This document shows, one piece after another, positions 1 to 9,290 of a stretch of DNA of 64,000 nt (positions are counted from its first letter, which is position 1; every line of letters starts with the position of its first letter). The stretch spans positions 806,001 to 870,000 of the forward strand of contig CAWJCM010000007.1 of the NCBI GenBank assembly GCA_963841405.1, in the 5' to 3' direction. This stretch comes from DATBLE01 sp963841405 (lineage in GTDB: Bacteria; Actinomycetota; Thermoleophilia; Gaiellales; Gaiellaceae). Position numbers and translations under genes: made by a program. The notes under the pieces were generated by a model, which worked only from the letters and a program-made list of their open reading frames with translations, was not told the origin of the DNA and searched no databases.

Positions 1-788
1 TCGGGGCGCACGATCCAGATCCACGACGAGAGGCCGGTCTGGCGGACGAAGGCGAGCCGGCGTCCGTCCGGCGACCACGTGGGCTGTGTGTCGCTCGAGC
101 CGGAGCGGAGGCAGCGGACGGCGCTTCCAGCGAGCGAGCCGATGCAGAGCTGCCAGCGTCCGTTCGGCTGTTGCCGCGCGAATGCCAGCCGGCGTCCGTC
201 CGGCGACCAGGCGGGGTCGACCGCGGAGCGCGGACCGCTCGTCACCTGCTGAAGACCCGCGCCGTCGCCACGAGCGGTGAACACCTGCCAGCTCGTCGCC
301 GTCAGCTGACGAGCGAACGCAAGCCGGCCGCCGCCCGGCTGCCACCTCGGCGTGGCGTTCGCGAGCCCCCCGCGGACGATCACTTTCGGACGCGACAGAG
401 CCTTGCTCGTGATCGCGATCGCGCCATCCGGCCTGACGAACACGACGCGGCCGTCCGGCGCCCAGGTCGGCTGGAAGCCCGGGGCGACCCCACGTCCCTG
501 CCAGTTGCCGGCGCCGACAGTGGCCACGCGGATCGTCGTCGAGCAGTAGTGGCAGGACGTCTGTGCGAACGCGAGGCGCATGCCGCTGCGCGAGAGCGCC
601 GGCGAGTACGCGAGCGCGTCCTCCTGCGTCGGCTGGTTGTGCGTGAGCTGGCGAAGCTTTCCGGTCGCGACGTTCAGGAGGTAGACGTTCGTCGTCGCCG
701 CCCCGTGCGTCGTCCGGAGCGGGGTCGCGTCGGCCCCGGCGGGGATTGCCCAGGCGATCACCGCCGCAACCGCCGCGGCATGCCGCAT
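1..788 (-). CDS. TolB-like beta-propeller secreted protein (3' part outside window)
   Basis: The reading frame starts at ATG 788, giving a signal peptide (MRHAAAVAAVIAWAIPAGADA) followed by about 240 residues, and runs off the window edge without a stop. It contains repeated PD40/WD40-like TolB motifs: WSPDGRRLAF occurs twice, with related versions WAPDGRVVFV and WQPGGGRLAF, each marking one propeller blade. The family binds proteins or small ligands at the cell surface or in the periplasm-like space; no enzymatic role is implied. The start codon overlaps the stop of the upstream response regulator by one base (TGATG), so it belongs to that operon and is probably translated by coupling. Function beyond a secreted propeller is not deducible. 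Confidence 0.8.
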   Translation of the reverse strand, partial: MRHAAAVAAVIAWAIPAGADATPLRTTHGAATTNVYLLNVATGKLRQLTHNQPTQEDALAYSPALSRSGMRLAFAQTSCHYCSTTIRVATVGAGNWQGRGVAPGFQPTWAPDGRVVFVRPDGAIAITSKALSRPKVIVRGGLANATPRWQPGGGRLAFARQLTATSWQVFTARGDGAGLQQVTSGPRSAVDPAWSPDGRRLAFARQQPNGRWQLCIGSLAGSAVRCLRSGSSDTQPTWSPDGRRLAFVRQTGLSSWIWIVRP

Positions 789-1432
789 CACTGGCGGCGC
801 CCGATTGCCGTTCGCCCCGTCCACGATGCGAGTCCGTGCTCGTAGGCCCAGCGTGCGGCCTCGGTCCTGTTGGACACGCCTAGCTTGCGGTAGACGTGCG
901 TCAGGTGGAACTTGACCGTCTTCTCGCTCACCCAGAGCTCCTTCGCGATCGCCCTGTTCGGCAGTCCGCGGGCGGCAGCGCTAAGGGTTGTCAGCTCCCG
1001 CTCGGTGAGGCCGAAGCTCGCGAGGCCGTCCGCGTCGTCACCGATCGCAAACGGGACGGCGTGCGGGGCTTCCGCCTCTGCCAGGACACGCAGCGCGTGC
1101 GGCAGGTCCGCCGGGTCGATGCTCTTCGCGATATAGCCGCTCGCACCGCGCACGAGCGCCTCTTCGATCACGTCTTGCGCGGTCGAGACCGAGAGCATCA
1201 CGACCCTCACCCTGGGATGGTGTGCGCGGATCCAGTCGAGGCAGTCGAGCCCGCCCGCAGCCGGGATTCTCAGGTCGAGCAGGACGAGGTCGGGGTCCGT
1301 CCGGCGGACGAGCTGGAGCGCCTCGCTCGACGACTGCGCCTCCCCGACCACCTCGAAGCCTTCCGACTCTTCGAGCACGCGCCGGATACCGACCAGAACC
1401 AGCGGATGGTCGTCCGCCAGCAGAACTCTCAT
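788..1432 (-). CDS. NarL/LuxR-family response regulator
   Basis: A 214-residue two-component response regulator. The N-terminal receiver begins MRVLLADDHP with the acidic pair DD, carries the phospho-acceptor Asp in DLVLLDLRIP and the conserved Lys in GYIAKS. The C-terminal LuxR helix-turn-helix reads LTERELTTLSAAARGLPNRA, followed by VSEKTVKFHLTHVYRKLGV. I chose ATG 1432 because a strong ribosome site (GGGAGAGG) lies just upstream and the receiver starts there; an earlier start would add 18 unconserved residues. It lies 96 bases downstream of a HisKA_3 histidine kinase that is its likely partner and overlaps the TolB-like gene by one base. It probably controls its own operon; targets are unknown. 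Confidence 0.93.
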   Translation of the reverse strand: MRVLLADDHPLVLVGIRRVLEESEGFEVVGEAQSSSEALQLVRRTDPDLVLLDLRIPAAGGLDCLDWIRAHHPRVRVVMLSVSTAQDVIEEALVRGASGYIAKSIDPADLPHALRVLAEAEAPHAVPFAIGDDADGLASFGLTERELTTLSAAARGLPNRAIAKELWVSEKTVKFHLTHVYRKLGVSNRTEAARWAYEHGLASWTGRTAIGRRQ

Positions 1433-1528
1433 TTTTGCCTCTCCCTTTGACTCTAGGCCGCGTCGTCCGTGCGCCCCTTCACTCATTTTACCCAGGTCGC
1501 GGCGTTTTTCGAGCCACGCGTTCGATCG

Positions 1529-2443
1529 TCAGCCGTGAGATCGCGACGGCGCCTTCCGCGATCGCGGCGACTCCTCGACCCGTCCTGCCGGGACGACCGC
1601 CGTGATCGTCGTCGGCCCGCCGCGCTGGCTCGCGATGTCGATCGTGCCGCCCAGGAGGCTCACGCGCTCGGCCATCCCTGGCAGGCCCATCCTCCCCTGT
1701 CTCACGGCGCGCCCGGGCGTCCGTTTCGGCGCGAAGCCCTTGCCGTTGTCGCGGATGCGCAGACGCGCATGCCTCTTCTGGACGCGTACGGAGACCGAGA
1801 CCCGGCTGGCGCACGCGTGCCGGTGGGTGTTCGTCAACGCCTCGGTGAGCACACGGAAGAGGGCGATGCGCTGGGACCGGGTCAAAAGCGACGGGTCGCC
1901 GGTCATGCTGACGGTGGCCGTGATCCCCGTGTCGCGGGAGTACTCGCGAACGTATTCGCGGACGACCTGCTCGAACTTCGCCTCCACCAGGGAAGGCACT
2001 TCGAAGGAGTCGACGAGCTCGCGCAGCTCGTGGTACAGCTTCTCGAGCCGGGTGTCGAGGTTCTGAGCGACCGCAGCGACGTCGGCCGTCGTCGGTTCGG
2101 TGGCGGCCTTTCCCGGACCGCCGCGCAGCGGGTGCAGCTGCAGCCGCAGGGCGGCGACCTCCTGCAGCGCGCCGTCGTGGAGGTCGAGCTCGAACCGCGC
2201 CAGCCGCCGCCTCGTCCGCTCCGCGGTTACCGCGACCTCGGAGAGGAGCTGCGAGACGAGGTCGAGCATCGAGTGATCCTCACCCTCGTCCATGTGCCCG
2301 GCGATCCGCCTGATCTCGCCCGCACACCGCTCGAGCGCCCCGATCGCCTCCGGGTCGTCCTCGACGGCGTGGATCGAGAGCCGCTCGAGCAGCTGCGTCA
2401 GACCCTCACGGGACGATTTGAGGTCCTGTTGAGCAGTCGCCAC
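1529..2443 (-). CDS. Cytoplasmic NarL-type sensor histidine kinase
   Basis: A 304-residue histidine kinase with GTG start. The HisKA_3 dimerisation/phospho-acceptor segment is near residues 90-110 (FELDLHDGALQEVAALRLQL, with the His of the DLHDG motif), and the HATPase_c domain follows with an N box around EALTNTHRH and the G box RDNGKGF. There is no transmembrane segment and no recognisable PAS or GAF domain; the first ~85 residues are helical and may dimerise or sense a cytoplasmic signal. It is followed by the NarL-type regulator and the secreted TolB-like gene, so the three form a short operon. The signal is unknown. Confidence 0.9.
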   Translation of the reverse strand: MATAQQDLKSSREGLTQLLERLSIHAVEDDPEAIGALERCAGEIRRIAGHMDEGEDHSMLDLVSQLLSEVAVTAERTRRRLARFELDLHDGALQEVAALRLQLHPLRGGPGKAATEPTTADVAAVAQNLDTRLEKLYHELRELVDSFEVPSLVEAKFEQVVREYVREYSRDTGITATVSMTGDPSLLTRSQRIALFRVLTEALTNTHRHACASRVSVSVRVQKRHARLRIRDNGKGFAPKRTPGRAVRQGRMGLPGMAERVSLLGGTIDIASQRGGPTTITAVVPAGRVEESPRSRKAPSRSHG

Positions 2444-2677
2444 GTGTACGTGACCTATCGGTCGGCGGCCTCTCTCGCTTGAGAAAGCTCGATTCTAGTC
2501 GGCGGCAGAGCCGAGAGACCAGTTGTCGAGGAGCGATTTCGAGCCGTCGATGTCCCAGCCTGTCAGCGGTGATGCGGGTCGAGCCTCGCGCGCGGGGATC
2601 TGGGCGCGAGCCGACTGCCTCCCCTGAGCCGCCGAGCCGCCGACCGCCGGGAAGCGGTCGGCGGCCCGACTCGCTTC

Positions 2678-2850
2678 CTACATATGCATCATGTCCGCGA
2701 CGAGCTGGCCGCGGATCGCGCCGGCACGGTACTTCGCCGTGTGCACGTTGACGTAGTAGTTGTTCGGGTGCGACTCGATCGCCCCGATCAGGCTCTTGGC
2801 GGCCTTGGTGCAGCCCTTGGCCCAGCAGACGGTGCCCTCGGCCCCGCCGG
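2678..2850 (-). pseudogene. CHRD-domain C-terminal fragment
   Basis: Read on the minus strand, about 55 codons encode the end of a CHRD domain: GCTKAAKSLIGAIESHPNNY followed by YVNVHTAKYRAGAIRGQL and a stop. The motif NYYVNVHT..AGAIRGQL is the hallmark C-terminal strand of bacterial CHRD domains and matches the intact domain of the kinase gene at 6.2-8.3 kb (HYVNVHSVTYPDGAVRGQL). Upstream of about 2850 the frame loses all CHRD similarity and the opposite strand becomes DipZ-like, so the gene is truncated at a recombination junction. No start codon or signal peptide belongs to this fragment. Confidence 0.6.
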
Positions 2851-3318
2851 TCGGCGGGTTCGTGCTCGGAGTCAGCCTCGGGCTCGTGGTCGTCCCGTGC
2901 GCCGGGCCGGTGCTGGCGACAATCACGGTGCTCTCCGCGCAGCATCGCTTCAGCCTCGACAGCGTCCTCCTCACGCTTGCGTACGCGCCTGGCGCCGCCG
3001 TGCCGATGCTGCTCATCGCGCTCGGAGGCCAGCGTGCAGCGCAGCGGCTGCGCGCCGGGGGCGAGAACCTGCGCCGCGCGATGGGCGGTTCTCGTCGCCC
3101 TGGCGGCGGTCGCGATCGTCTTCAACCTCGACCAGAACATCCAGACCCGGCTCGGGGGTTACTCGTCGGCGCTCCAGAAGCACATCGAGGACACGTCGGT
3201 TGCGAAGAAGCGACTGCACGCGCTCGGTCTCCCGCCCACCTCGATCCCGGCCACTGGGCTGGGGCCGCGAATGACATCCGGTAACGAATCAAGCTGCTTT
3301 CCCGCTGGGCGTTTCTGA
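2851..3318 (+). pseudogene. DipZ/CcdA-type thiol-disulfide membrane protein remnant
   Basis: On the plus strand the sequence encodes part of a CcdA/DipZ membrane domain: FVLGVSLGLVVVPCAGPVLA with the conserved Pro-Cys-Ala-Gly-Pro, then a second helix LTLAYAPGAAVPMLLIALGG. Near base 3083 the frame changes, and the family resumes in another frame as AVLVALAAVAIVFNLDQNIQ followed by the linker ending SALQKHIEDTS. The first membrane helices and the thioredoxin-like C-terminus are missing. The fragment starts at about 2851, exactly where the minus-strand CHRD fragment ends, so both ends look like products of deletion or rearrangement. Non-functional. Confidence 0.6.
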
Positions 3319-3814
3319 CCCTGATCGCAATCCTCCTCTACACGATTGCCGAGGTGACGACGAGGACACGGCTCGCGTACATGCTCGTCGGCTGCGGCCT
3401 CGTGGTTCCGAAACCCCAACGATGCCCTCTTTGCAGGTATTTATTCATCAGGGTGCCATCAAGGGGCAACGCTGAGGTCCAGAATGCACGGTGACGGTGT
3501 CGTCGGCGCCGATCCTCCGCGCTGCCGTGGTCGCCAGCGCTTCCCGCCTGTGCTCGTCGGTGACGGTCAGATCACAACGGGTGGACCAGTTTCAGGGGGT
3601 CACGTCACTGATCGTTTCCCAGACTCCCCCGATCGACTGTGTTCTTCCCGTCGTGCTCGACCGGGCTGGAGATCTCGCCCTCGTAGTGCGAGCGGATATT
3701 CGTCTCGTCCTTGATCCCTGGTCACTCCGCGCGTGGACGGATTGTGCGCTTTAGCCGATCGCCCAGGCACCACGAGTAAGATCTCCGTCTCCCTCTGCAG
3801 GGAGATCGAGGAAG
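3319..3814 (+). other. Gene-poor stretch with possible coding debris
   Basis: No gene can be supported here. Two short stretches look protein-like but have no start, no length and no recognised family: a hydrophobic run around 3290-3420 on the plus strand (RWAFLTLIAILLYTIAEV) and a polar run on the minus strand around 3600-3720 (DETNIRSHYEGEISS). They may be decayed genes that belonged with the DipZ remnant. The ribosome site of the next gene (GGGAG, then GAGGAAG) is at the right end. Confidence 0.4.
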
Positions 3815-6208
3815 GTGCCTTCACTTCTCATCAGGAGCGGCCCGCTCGTCGGGCACCGAATCGAACTGGACGAGCCACTCGTCGTCGGTCGCCTCGATGG
3901 CGACCTTGTGATCGAGGATCCGAGGATGTCGCGCCGTCACGCGCGCTTCCGGCTCGACGGGAGCGGCAGCGCCGAGATCGAGGATCTCGGCTCGAGCAAC
4001 GGGAGCTGGGTGAATGGGATGCGCGTCATGGCAATAACGCGGCTGCACCCGGGTGACATGGTTCAGCTCGGTGCGACCGCGATCGAGGTTCAGGCGGGTC
4101 CCTACTCTTCCGACCCGGGCGCAGCGGAGCACGTGCGACCGCAACCACCCCCGTCCATGTCGGAAACGTCTGCGAGTGCGCCTCGGGATGGATCCCTCCA
4201 GGAAGCTCGAGCCGGTATCGAAGAACTCCGCCCAGCCACAGCCCTCTTCGCGGACGTCGTCGGCTCGACCGCCATCGGCGAACGTCTGGCGCCGGAGGAG
4301 GTCAGAGCGCTGATCGGCGAATGCGTGACCCGCATGGCTGCCGCGGTCGAACAGTTCGGAGGTGTCGTCGATGCGTTCATGGGCGACGGGATCGCGGCGT
4401 TCTTCGGCGTCCCGCTGGCGCACGAGGACGACGCCGAGCGCGCAGCGCGGGCAGCCCTACAGATTCTCCACGTCGTGGGGCAGTACGCGCGAGACATCGA
4501 GGCGGCATGGGACATCGCCGGCTTCAACGTCCGCGTCGGCATCAACAGCGGAGAGGTCGCGACCGGCCTGGTCGGAGCCGCCAAACCTCACCCCGTGGCA
4601 CTCGGTGACACAACGAACGTGGCGGCACGGATCCAGAGCGTCGCCGAGCCGGGTTCGATCGTCGTCGGACAGTCGACAGCCGAGCGGCTCTCGAGTCAGT
4701 TCGCCCTGCAGCCGCTCGGCGAGGTCAGGGTCAAGGGGCGCTCTGAGCCCGTGGCGCTCTGGCGTCTCGACCGACCCCGCAGAGGAGCAGAGACGCATTC
4801 GCCGATCCCGCTCGTGAACCGCGAGGCGGAACTCGAGCGGCTCACGCTCGCGCGGGACGATCTCCTATCCGGTCGTGGGCGTGTACTCCTGCTGCTCGGC
4901 GACGCGGGTATTGGCAAGACGCGACTTCTCGACGAGCTTCGGAGGCTGGTCGGGAACACCGTGACGTGGCTCGAGGGGAGCTGCACTTCATACGGGAAGG
5001 AGTTCCCCCTGTTGCCGGTGGTCGAGGCTCTCAGAACCTGGCTCGGGCTCGAGGAAGGTGACGCACCGCTCGCGGCGCGGACGCGACTGCGGATCAAGCT
5101 CGAGCCGCTTCTCGGCTCCGCCCTCCCGGAGATGCTCCCCCGCCTTGAAGCGCTCCTCTCGGGAAGCGTGGGCGGGACGCGAGAGACGGGTGAAGACTTC
5201 GCTCAGAGCATCGTGCGGACATGTGCCATGTGGGTCGAGTCGCTCACGCGCTCCGGGCCGGTAGCGCTCGTACTCGAGGACTTCCAGTGGGCCGACCCAT
5301 GGACCTGTGCGCTGGCCGAGAACCTGCTCGAAACCGTCGAGCGAACCTCGCTCCTGCTGGCCACGAGCCTGCGGTTCGTGCCCGACTCCGACGGCTGGCG
5401 TCTCCGCGTCAAGGTTCTCGCCGACCATTCGCATCGCGCGCTCGACCTGCCGCTCGAGCCGCTCTCGCGAGCCGATGCGGGGCATCTTCTCGACGTGCTC
5501 CGGCCAGGCGGACTCTCCGAGGAGGCGCGGGAAGAGATCATCGCCCGAGGGGAAGGCAATCCCCTCTATATCGAGCAGCTCCTTCGAACCGTGGTCGAGG
5601 TAGGGGAGCTGGCACCGCGGGGCGCGTCGGCGCCGAGTTCGAGCGAAACGAAGCCCGTGCCGGCGCCTCTCGTCAATCTCCTTCTCTCGAGGCTCGACAA
5701 TCTGCCGCCAGAGGCGCGACAGCTCGCTCAGGAGGCAGCCGCCATCGGGCGAAGCTTCTCCTTCCGTCTGCTTGTGCGCGTCCACCAGAGATCCGCACTG
5801 GGAGAGGATCTGGCGACCCTGGTCCGGGCAGGCGTCATCCGCGAGCTTCGCCGCTATCCGGAGCTCGAGTACAGTTTCTCGCACGGTCTTCTCCGCGACG
5901 CCGCTCTTCTCACGTTGACGGGACCAAAGCGGCGGGAGCTGTACGGACGCGTTGCTTCCGCATACGAGGAGCTCGTCGCCGGCTCGCCCGAGGAGCACCT
6001 GAACCGCCTTGCTCACTACTACGGGCGCAGCGACGACCTACGCAAGGCGCTCGATCACCTCGAGCGAGCAGCCGTCAGGGCTCTCGAGCTGGACGCCGGC
6101 TTTCAGGCGGCGGAGCTGCTGCACCGGGCACGCGCCGTTGCCGCCGAGCTCGGCGACGCCGATGCGCAGAGGCGGATCGACGCGCAGCTCGAGCGCCTTC
6201 CTCGCTAG
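3815..6208 (+). CDS. FHA domain-class III cyclase-STAND ATPase regulator
   Basis: A 797-residue cytoplasmic multidomain protein with GTG start. Residues ~1-95 are an FHA phospho-threonine-binding domain (VVGRLDGDLVIEDPRMSRRH, then GSSNGSWVNG). Residues ~140-320 are a class III nucleotide cyclase homology domain: first metal Asp in TALFADVVGST, second in MGDGIAAFFG, and the transition-state Asn/Arg pair in TTNVAARIQ. From ~330 a STAND/AAA ATPase follows, with Walker A GDAGIGKTR and Walker B ALVLEDFQWAD. The usual substrate-specifying Lys (as in VEKYIGDAVM of the second cyclase in this window) is Ala here (VDAFMGDG), so activity or nucleotide preference may differ. It converges on, and overlaps by four bases, a Ser/Thr kinase gene; the FHA domain makes that kinase a plausible partner. 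Confidence 0.9.
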   Translation: MPSLLIRSGPLVGHRIELDEPLVVGRLDGDLVIEDPRMSRRHARFRLDGSGSAEIEDLGSSNGSWVNGMRVMAITRLHPGDMVQLGATAIEVQAGPYSSDPGAAEHVRPQPPPSMSETSASAPRDGSLQEARAGIEELRPATALFADVVGSTAIGERLAPEEVRALIGECVTRMAAAVEQFGGVVDAFMGDGIAAFFGVPLAHEDDAERAARAALQILHVVGQYARDIEAAWDIAGFNVRVGINSGEVATGLVGAAKPHPVALGDTTNVAARIQSVAEPGSIVVGQSTAERLSSQFALQPLGEVRVKGRSEPVALWRLDRPRRGAETHSPIPLVNREAELERLTLARDDLLSGRGRVLLLLGDAGIGKTRLLDELRRLVGNTVTWLEGSCTSYGKEFPLLPVVEALRTWLGLEEGDAPLAARTRLRIKLEPLLGSALPEMLPRLEALLSGSVGGTRETGEDFAQSIVRTCAMWVESLTRSGPVALVLEDFQWADPWTCALAENLLETVERTSLLLATSLRFVPDSDGWRLRVKVLADHSHRALDLPLEPLSRADAGHLLDVLRPGGLSEEAREEIIARGEGNPLYIEQLLRTVVEVGELAPRGASAPSSSETKPVPAPLVNLLLSRLDNLPPEARQLAQEAAAIGRSFSFRLLVRVHQRSALGEDLATLVRAGVIRELRRYPELEYSFSHGLLRDAALLTLTGPKRRELYGRVASAYEELVAGSPEEHLNRLAHYYGRSDDLRKALDHLERAAVRALELDAGFQAAELLHRARAVAAELGDADAQRRIDAQLERLPR

Positions 6209-8292
6209 AGCTTCGCCACGCAGCCCACCTGCAGGCACTTGCCGATGCGGTGGTGCCAGAACCTCCACCAGCCGAAGAGAGCGGGGTGGTCGGTGCCTGC
6301 CTGCCGCGCGATCCCGAGAAAGTCGGCATGCGTGGGCTGGCCGAACTTCTCGTGCGTCCAGACGATCACCGCGACGTTCCCGTCGAAGTAGCAGAAGCGG
6401 CGACCTCCAGGCTTACCCGGCTGGCCGGTCGCTTCCGGAGCATGGAACCACTTCCCTTCGCCCGCCCATGACCCGCCGTCACAACGCCCGAAATCGGTTC
6501 CCACATCCGCGCTCTTCCTCAAGGCCGCGTAGGCAGCCAGCGCGCTCTTCGTATTGCGGAAGATCGAGAACTCGAGCTGACTGGGATAGAAGGTTGCTTC
6601 TCCGGCCCGCGGAACGCATACGGCAGTCTGGGCTGCACCGGCCCGAGGCCTGGATTGCACCGTGCAATCCCTGAAGATGGGCTTCGGGACCACCCCTGCG
6701 AGTCCCGCAACCTCGGTCGCTCCGGTCGCTCCGCCTGTTCCCGATTTCGCGAGCTGGCCGCGAACGGCACCGTCCGGATAGGTCACCGAGTGCACGTTGA
6801 CGTAGTGGCCTGCCGGATCTGAGAGGATCTGCCTGACGGCGGCGGGGGTTGCAGTCGTGCATCCTGTCCGTGCGAATCCAGTGCCGAGCGGGACGATGAC
6901 CGGGCCGGACTCGCTCGGTCCGCCCTGGTGGATGTGCGCGGCATCCGGGTTCTTGACGCCGTTCAGGGTGAAGTCCCAGCAGACGCGAGTCCCGTCGATT
7001 GTGACTTTGGCGGTTCCCGAGCCGGTGCTGGATACCGATTTCGGCACCTCGGCCGAGCTCGACATCGCCACGGAGAAGCTCGTGCCCCGGACGGCGCCTC
7101 CGGCGGCGGTTGCCTCCTGCCCGGAGGACCCGCTGTCCCTCGTGGCAATCACGGCCGCGAGCGCGACGGTGAGCCCCGCGACCGCAACGAGGAGGACCCC
7201 GATCAGAAGCCTCGCGCGGCGCCACGGCGGCGGCCGGGATAAGGGTTCCTGGGCGGGGGCGGTCTCGGGAGGCGGTTCATCTGTGAGCGCCGCCGTGTCG
7301 GCCGGCCCCGTTGCAGACGCCTGCGCCGCCACGTTCGGGTCCGCCTGCTCGGGATCGGGCGTTCTCGGAAATGCTCCGCCGCTCTCCGTCGCGCTCGCGT
7401 CTGGCGGGACGATGACGGGCATGTCGCCGGGGGGGAGTGAGACAGGGCGAGCAAGCGACGCCGCCCGAGCGGCCGCGATCATGGCTCCGCACGTCCCATA
7501 ACGGTCGCCCATCTCCTTCGCCATTGCGGTCTCGATCACGGCGTCGAGCGCTCTGGGAAGGTCTCTTCTCGCGTCCGAAAGCCTGGGTGGTGGCTCGAGC
7601 AGGTGCGCCTGCAGCACGGCGACTTCGGTATTCCTGGCGTACGGAGGGGTACCCGTGAGACACGCGTAGAGAACGGCTCCCAGTGCGTAGACATCGGTGC
7701 CGGGGCCGACCGGCCGGCCCTCGATCTGCTCGGGCGCGGAGTAATCCGGCGTGCCGATGAAGAAACCGGTCCTCGTGAGGCCGGCCGAGGTGGTCGGCTT
7801 GGCGACCCCGAAGTCGGTCAGGTAGATCCGATCCGACTGCTCGACCAGGAGGATGTTGGCCGGCTTGATGTCACGGTGCACGAGCCCCTGCTCGTGTGCG
7901 GCGTCGAGTGCACCCGCCACCTGCTCGAGGATGAAGAGCGTGCGCCCGAGGCCGAGCGGCCCGTCCTGTTCGAGCATCCGCTCGAGGTCCGGGCCCTCGA
8001 CGTAGCGCATGGCGATATACAGGCAGTCCTCTTCCTCGCCCGCGTCGTAGATCGGAATGATGTTCGGATGGTCGAGATGCGCAGCCAGATGGGACTCCTG
8101 GAGGAATCGTTCTCTGAACGTCTCGTCTATCTCGACGATCTGATGAACGAGCAGCTTGAGCGCAACCTTCCGCGACAAGCTCACCTGCTCGGCGAGATAG
8201 ACGACGCTCATCCCGCCACGTCCGAGCACGGACTCGATCCGGAAACCCGCGACCTCCGTACCGATCCGGGTGTGTGCTGCGCGAGGTGCCAT
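6205..8292 (-). CDS. Membrane Ser/Thr protein kinase with extracellular CHRD domain
   Basis: A 695-residue receptor-like kinase. Residues ~15-275 form a Hanks-type kinase: glycine loop LGRGGMSVVY, Lys of VALKLL, catalytic loop HRDIKPANILL, metal-binding DFGVAKP, and APE motif YSAPEQIEG. A Pro-rich linker leads to a single membrane helix (LIGVLLVAVAGLTVALAAVI). Outside lies a CHRD domain (AHIHQGGPSESGPVIVPLG, ending HYVNVHSVTYPDGAVRGQL), then a C-terminal domain of ~150 residues with several Cys (FRDCTVQSR, GRCDGGSW, KCLQVGCVAKL) that I do not recognise. Bacterial kinases normally carry PASTA or propeller sensors; CHRD in this role is unusual. It lies tail-to-tail with the FHA-cyclase gene. 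Ligand and targets are unknown. Confidence 0.93.
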   Translation of the reverse strand: MAPRAAHTRIGTEVAGFRIESVLGRGGMSVVYLAEQVSLSRKVALKLLVHQIVEIDETFRERFLQESHLAAHLDHPNIIPIYDAGEEEDCLYIAMRYVEGPDLERMLEQDGPLGLGRTLFILEQVAGALDAAHEQGLVHRDIKPANILLVEQSDRIYLTDFGVAKPTTSAGLTRTGFFIGTPDYSAPEQIEGRPVGPGTDVYALGAVLYACLTGTPPYARNTEVAVLQAHLLEPPPRLSDARRDLPRALDAVIETAMAKEMGDRYGTCGAMIAAARAASLARPVSLPPGDMPVIVPPDASATESGGAFPRTPDPEQADPNVAAQASATGPADTAALTDEPPPETAPAQEPLSRPPPWRRARLLIGVLLVAVAGLTVALAAVIATRDSGSSGQEATAAGGAVRGTSFSVAMSSSAEVPKSVSSTGSGTAKVTIDGTRVCWDFTLNGVKNPDAAHIHQGGPSESGPVIVPLGTGFARTGCTTATPAAVRQILSDPAGHYVNVHSVTYPDGAVRGQLAKSGTGGATGATEVAGLAGVVPKPIFRDCTVQSRPRAGAAQTAVCVPRAGEATFYPSQLEFSIFRNTKSALAAYAALRKSADVGTDFGRCDGGSWAGEGKWFHAPEATGQPGKPGGRRFCYFDGNVAVIVWTHEKFGQPTHADFLGIARQAGTDHPALFGWWRFWHHRIGKCLQVGCVAKL

Positions 8293-8601
8293 ACCGGGCC
8301 TCTAGCGTTGCAGCCTCCGGCCGGAAACGCAACGCGCAGTACCGCCCGCCGCGACTGCAATCACGGACACAGGACAACCCGGGAGGACGGCCGAAGGGAT
8401 TGGCGCGAGCAACCCGGGAACTGGTCGGAGAGAGGATGGTGAAGCGCTGTGGGTTTCCTAGAGGCTCCGGGCGCGTTGAGTTCGAGCTCGGTTGGCTGCT
8501 TGGAGCGCGGCTGGCCGTTCCGCACCCTCCCCGGCAAGATGCCTTCCGTCGATTGCCTGGCCGGAGTCGGGTCAAGGCGGGGCTTGCGAGCCCGGGCCAG
8601 A
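8293..8601. other. Intergenic region, nothing recognised
   Basis: About 310 bases between the start of the CHRD kinase and the 3' end of the broken LuxR gene. No conserved reading frame, RNA gene or strong hairpin is visible; it presumably holds the kinase promoter. Confidence 0.4.
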
Positions 8602-9262
8602 TCAGTTCAAGGGCGCGAAGGCGCGGGCGACCGCAGCGGTCCGAGTGTGGACACGCAGCTTCTTGAACGCATGTTCGAGGTGCTTGCGAACGGTGTGCGG
8701 TGACACGACGAGAAGAGCGGCGATCTCCTGGTTCGTCTTGCCGCGTGCGACCCAGGCGAGGATCTCCGCCTCGCGCGCTGTCAGCCCGTTCCCGTTCGTC
8801 TCGGGCGTAACCTGCGCGTCGTAGCGCTCGCGAAGCGTCTCCAGGAGCGGCCTAGGAGCTCGAGCAGATCCCGATCGCGCTCGGTGAAGTCGCCGTCTGC
8901 TCGCCGGCGGCTGATGTAGAACCAACGCCCGATGCCGGGCGGTGCCGAGAGCCAGAAGCGCATCTGGTGCTCGATCCCCAACGGCCGCAAGACGTGGTTG
9001 TAGTAGTGGAGGCGGTGAAGCTCTCGAGACGAGAGGAAGTCGGAAATCTTGAGCGCGCGTGTCTCGGAGCGCCGCTTCATGCCGCTGCGCGGGGGGCCTG
9101 GTCGCAGCCGGCGGCGCTCGCGCTCTTCGCGAAGGTCGATGGGAGCGGCGCCAGGAACATCTCGATCCCGCTCCGGCGAGCCTGCAAGCCGACGCGCGTC
9201 CGGGTCGATCTCTGCCTGAACGGCATTCCGGCGGGAATCTGGACGGGGCCCGGTGTCTCGCC
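8602..9262 (-). pseudogene. LuxR-family transcriptional regulator, frameshifted
   Basis: A single-domain-style LuxR regulator split across frames. The middle part (ALKISDFLSSRELHRLHYYN, then GIEHQMRFWLSAPPGIGRWF and ERDRDLLELL) is in one frame; near base 8850 the frame changes and the C-terminal helix-turn-helix follows in another: GLTAREAEILAWVARGKTNQ, VSPHTVRKHLEHAFKKLRVH. The N-terminal part up to about 9262 lacks a clear start codon. Middle parts of this form are typical of actinobacterial LuxR proteins with an N-terminal GAF-like sensor. Either an indel inactivated the gene or the sequence has an error; apart from this the residues are well conserved. Confidence 0.7.
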
Positions 9263-9290
9263 CACCTGCTGAGGTCTCCGCGGAAGGCGG

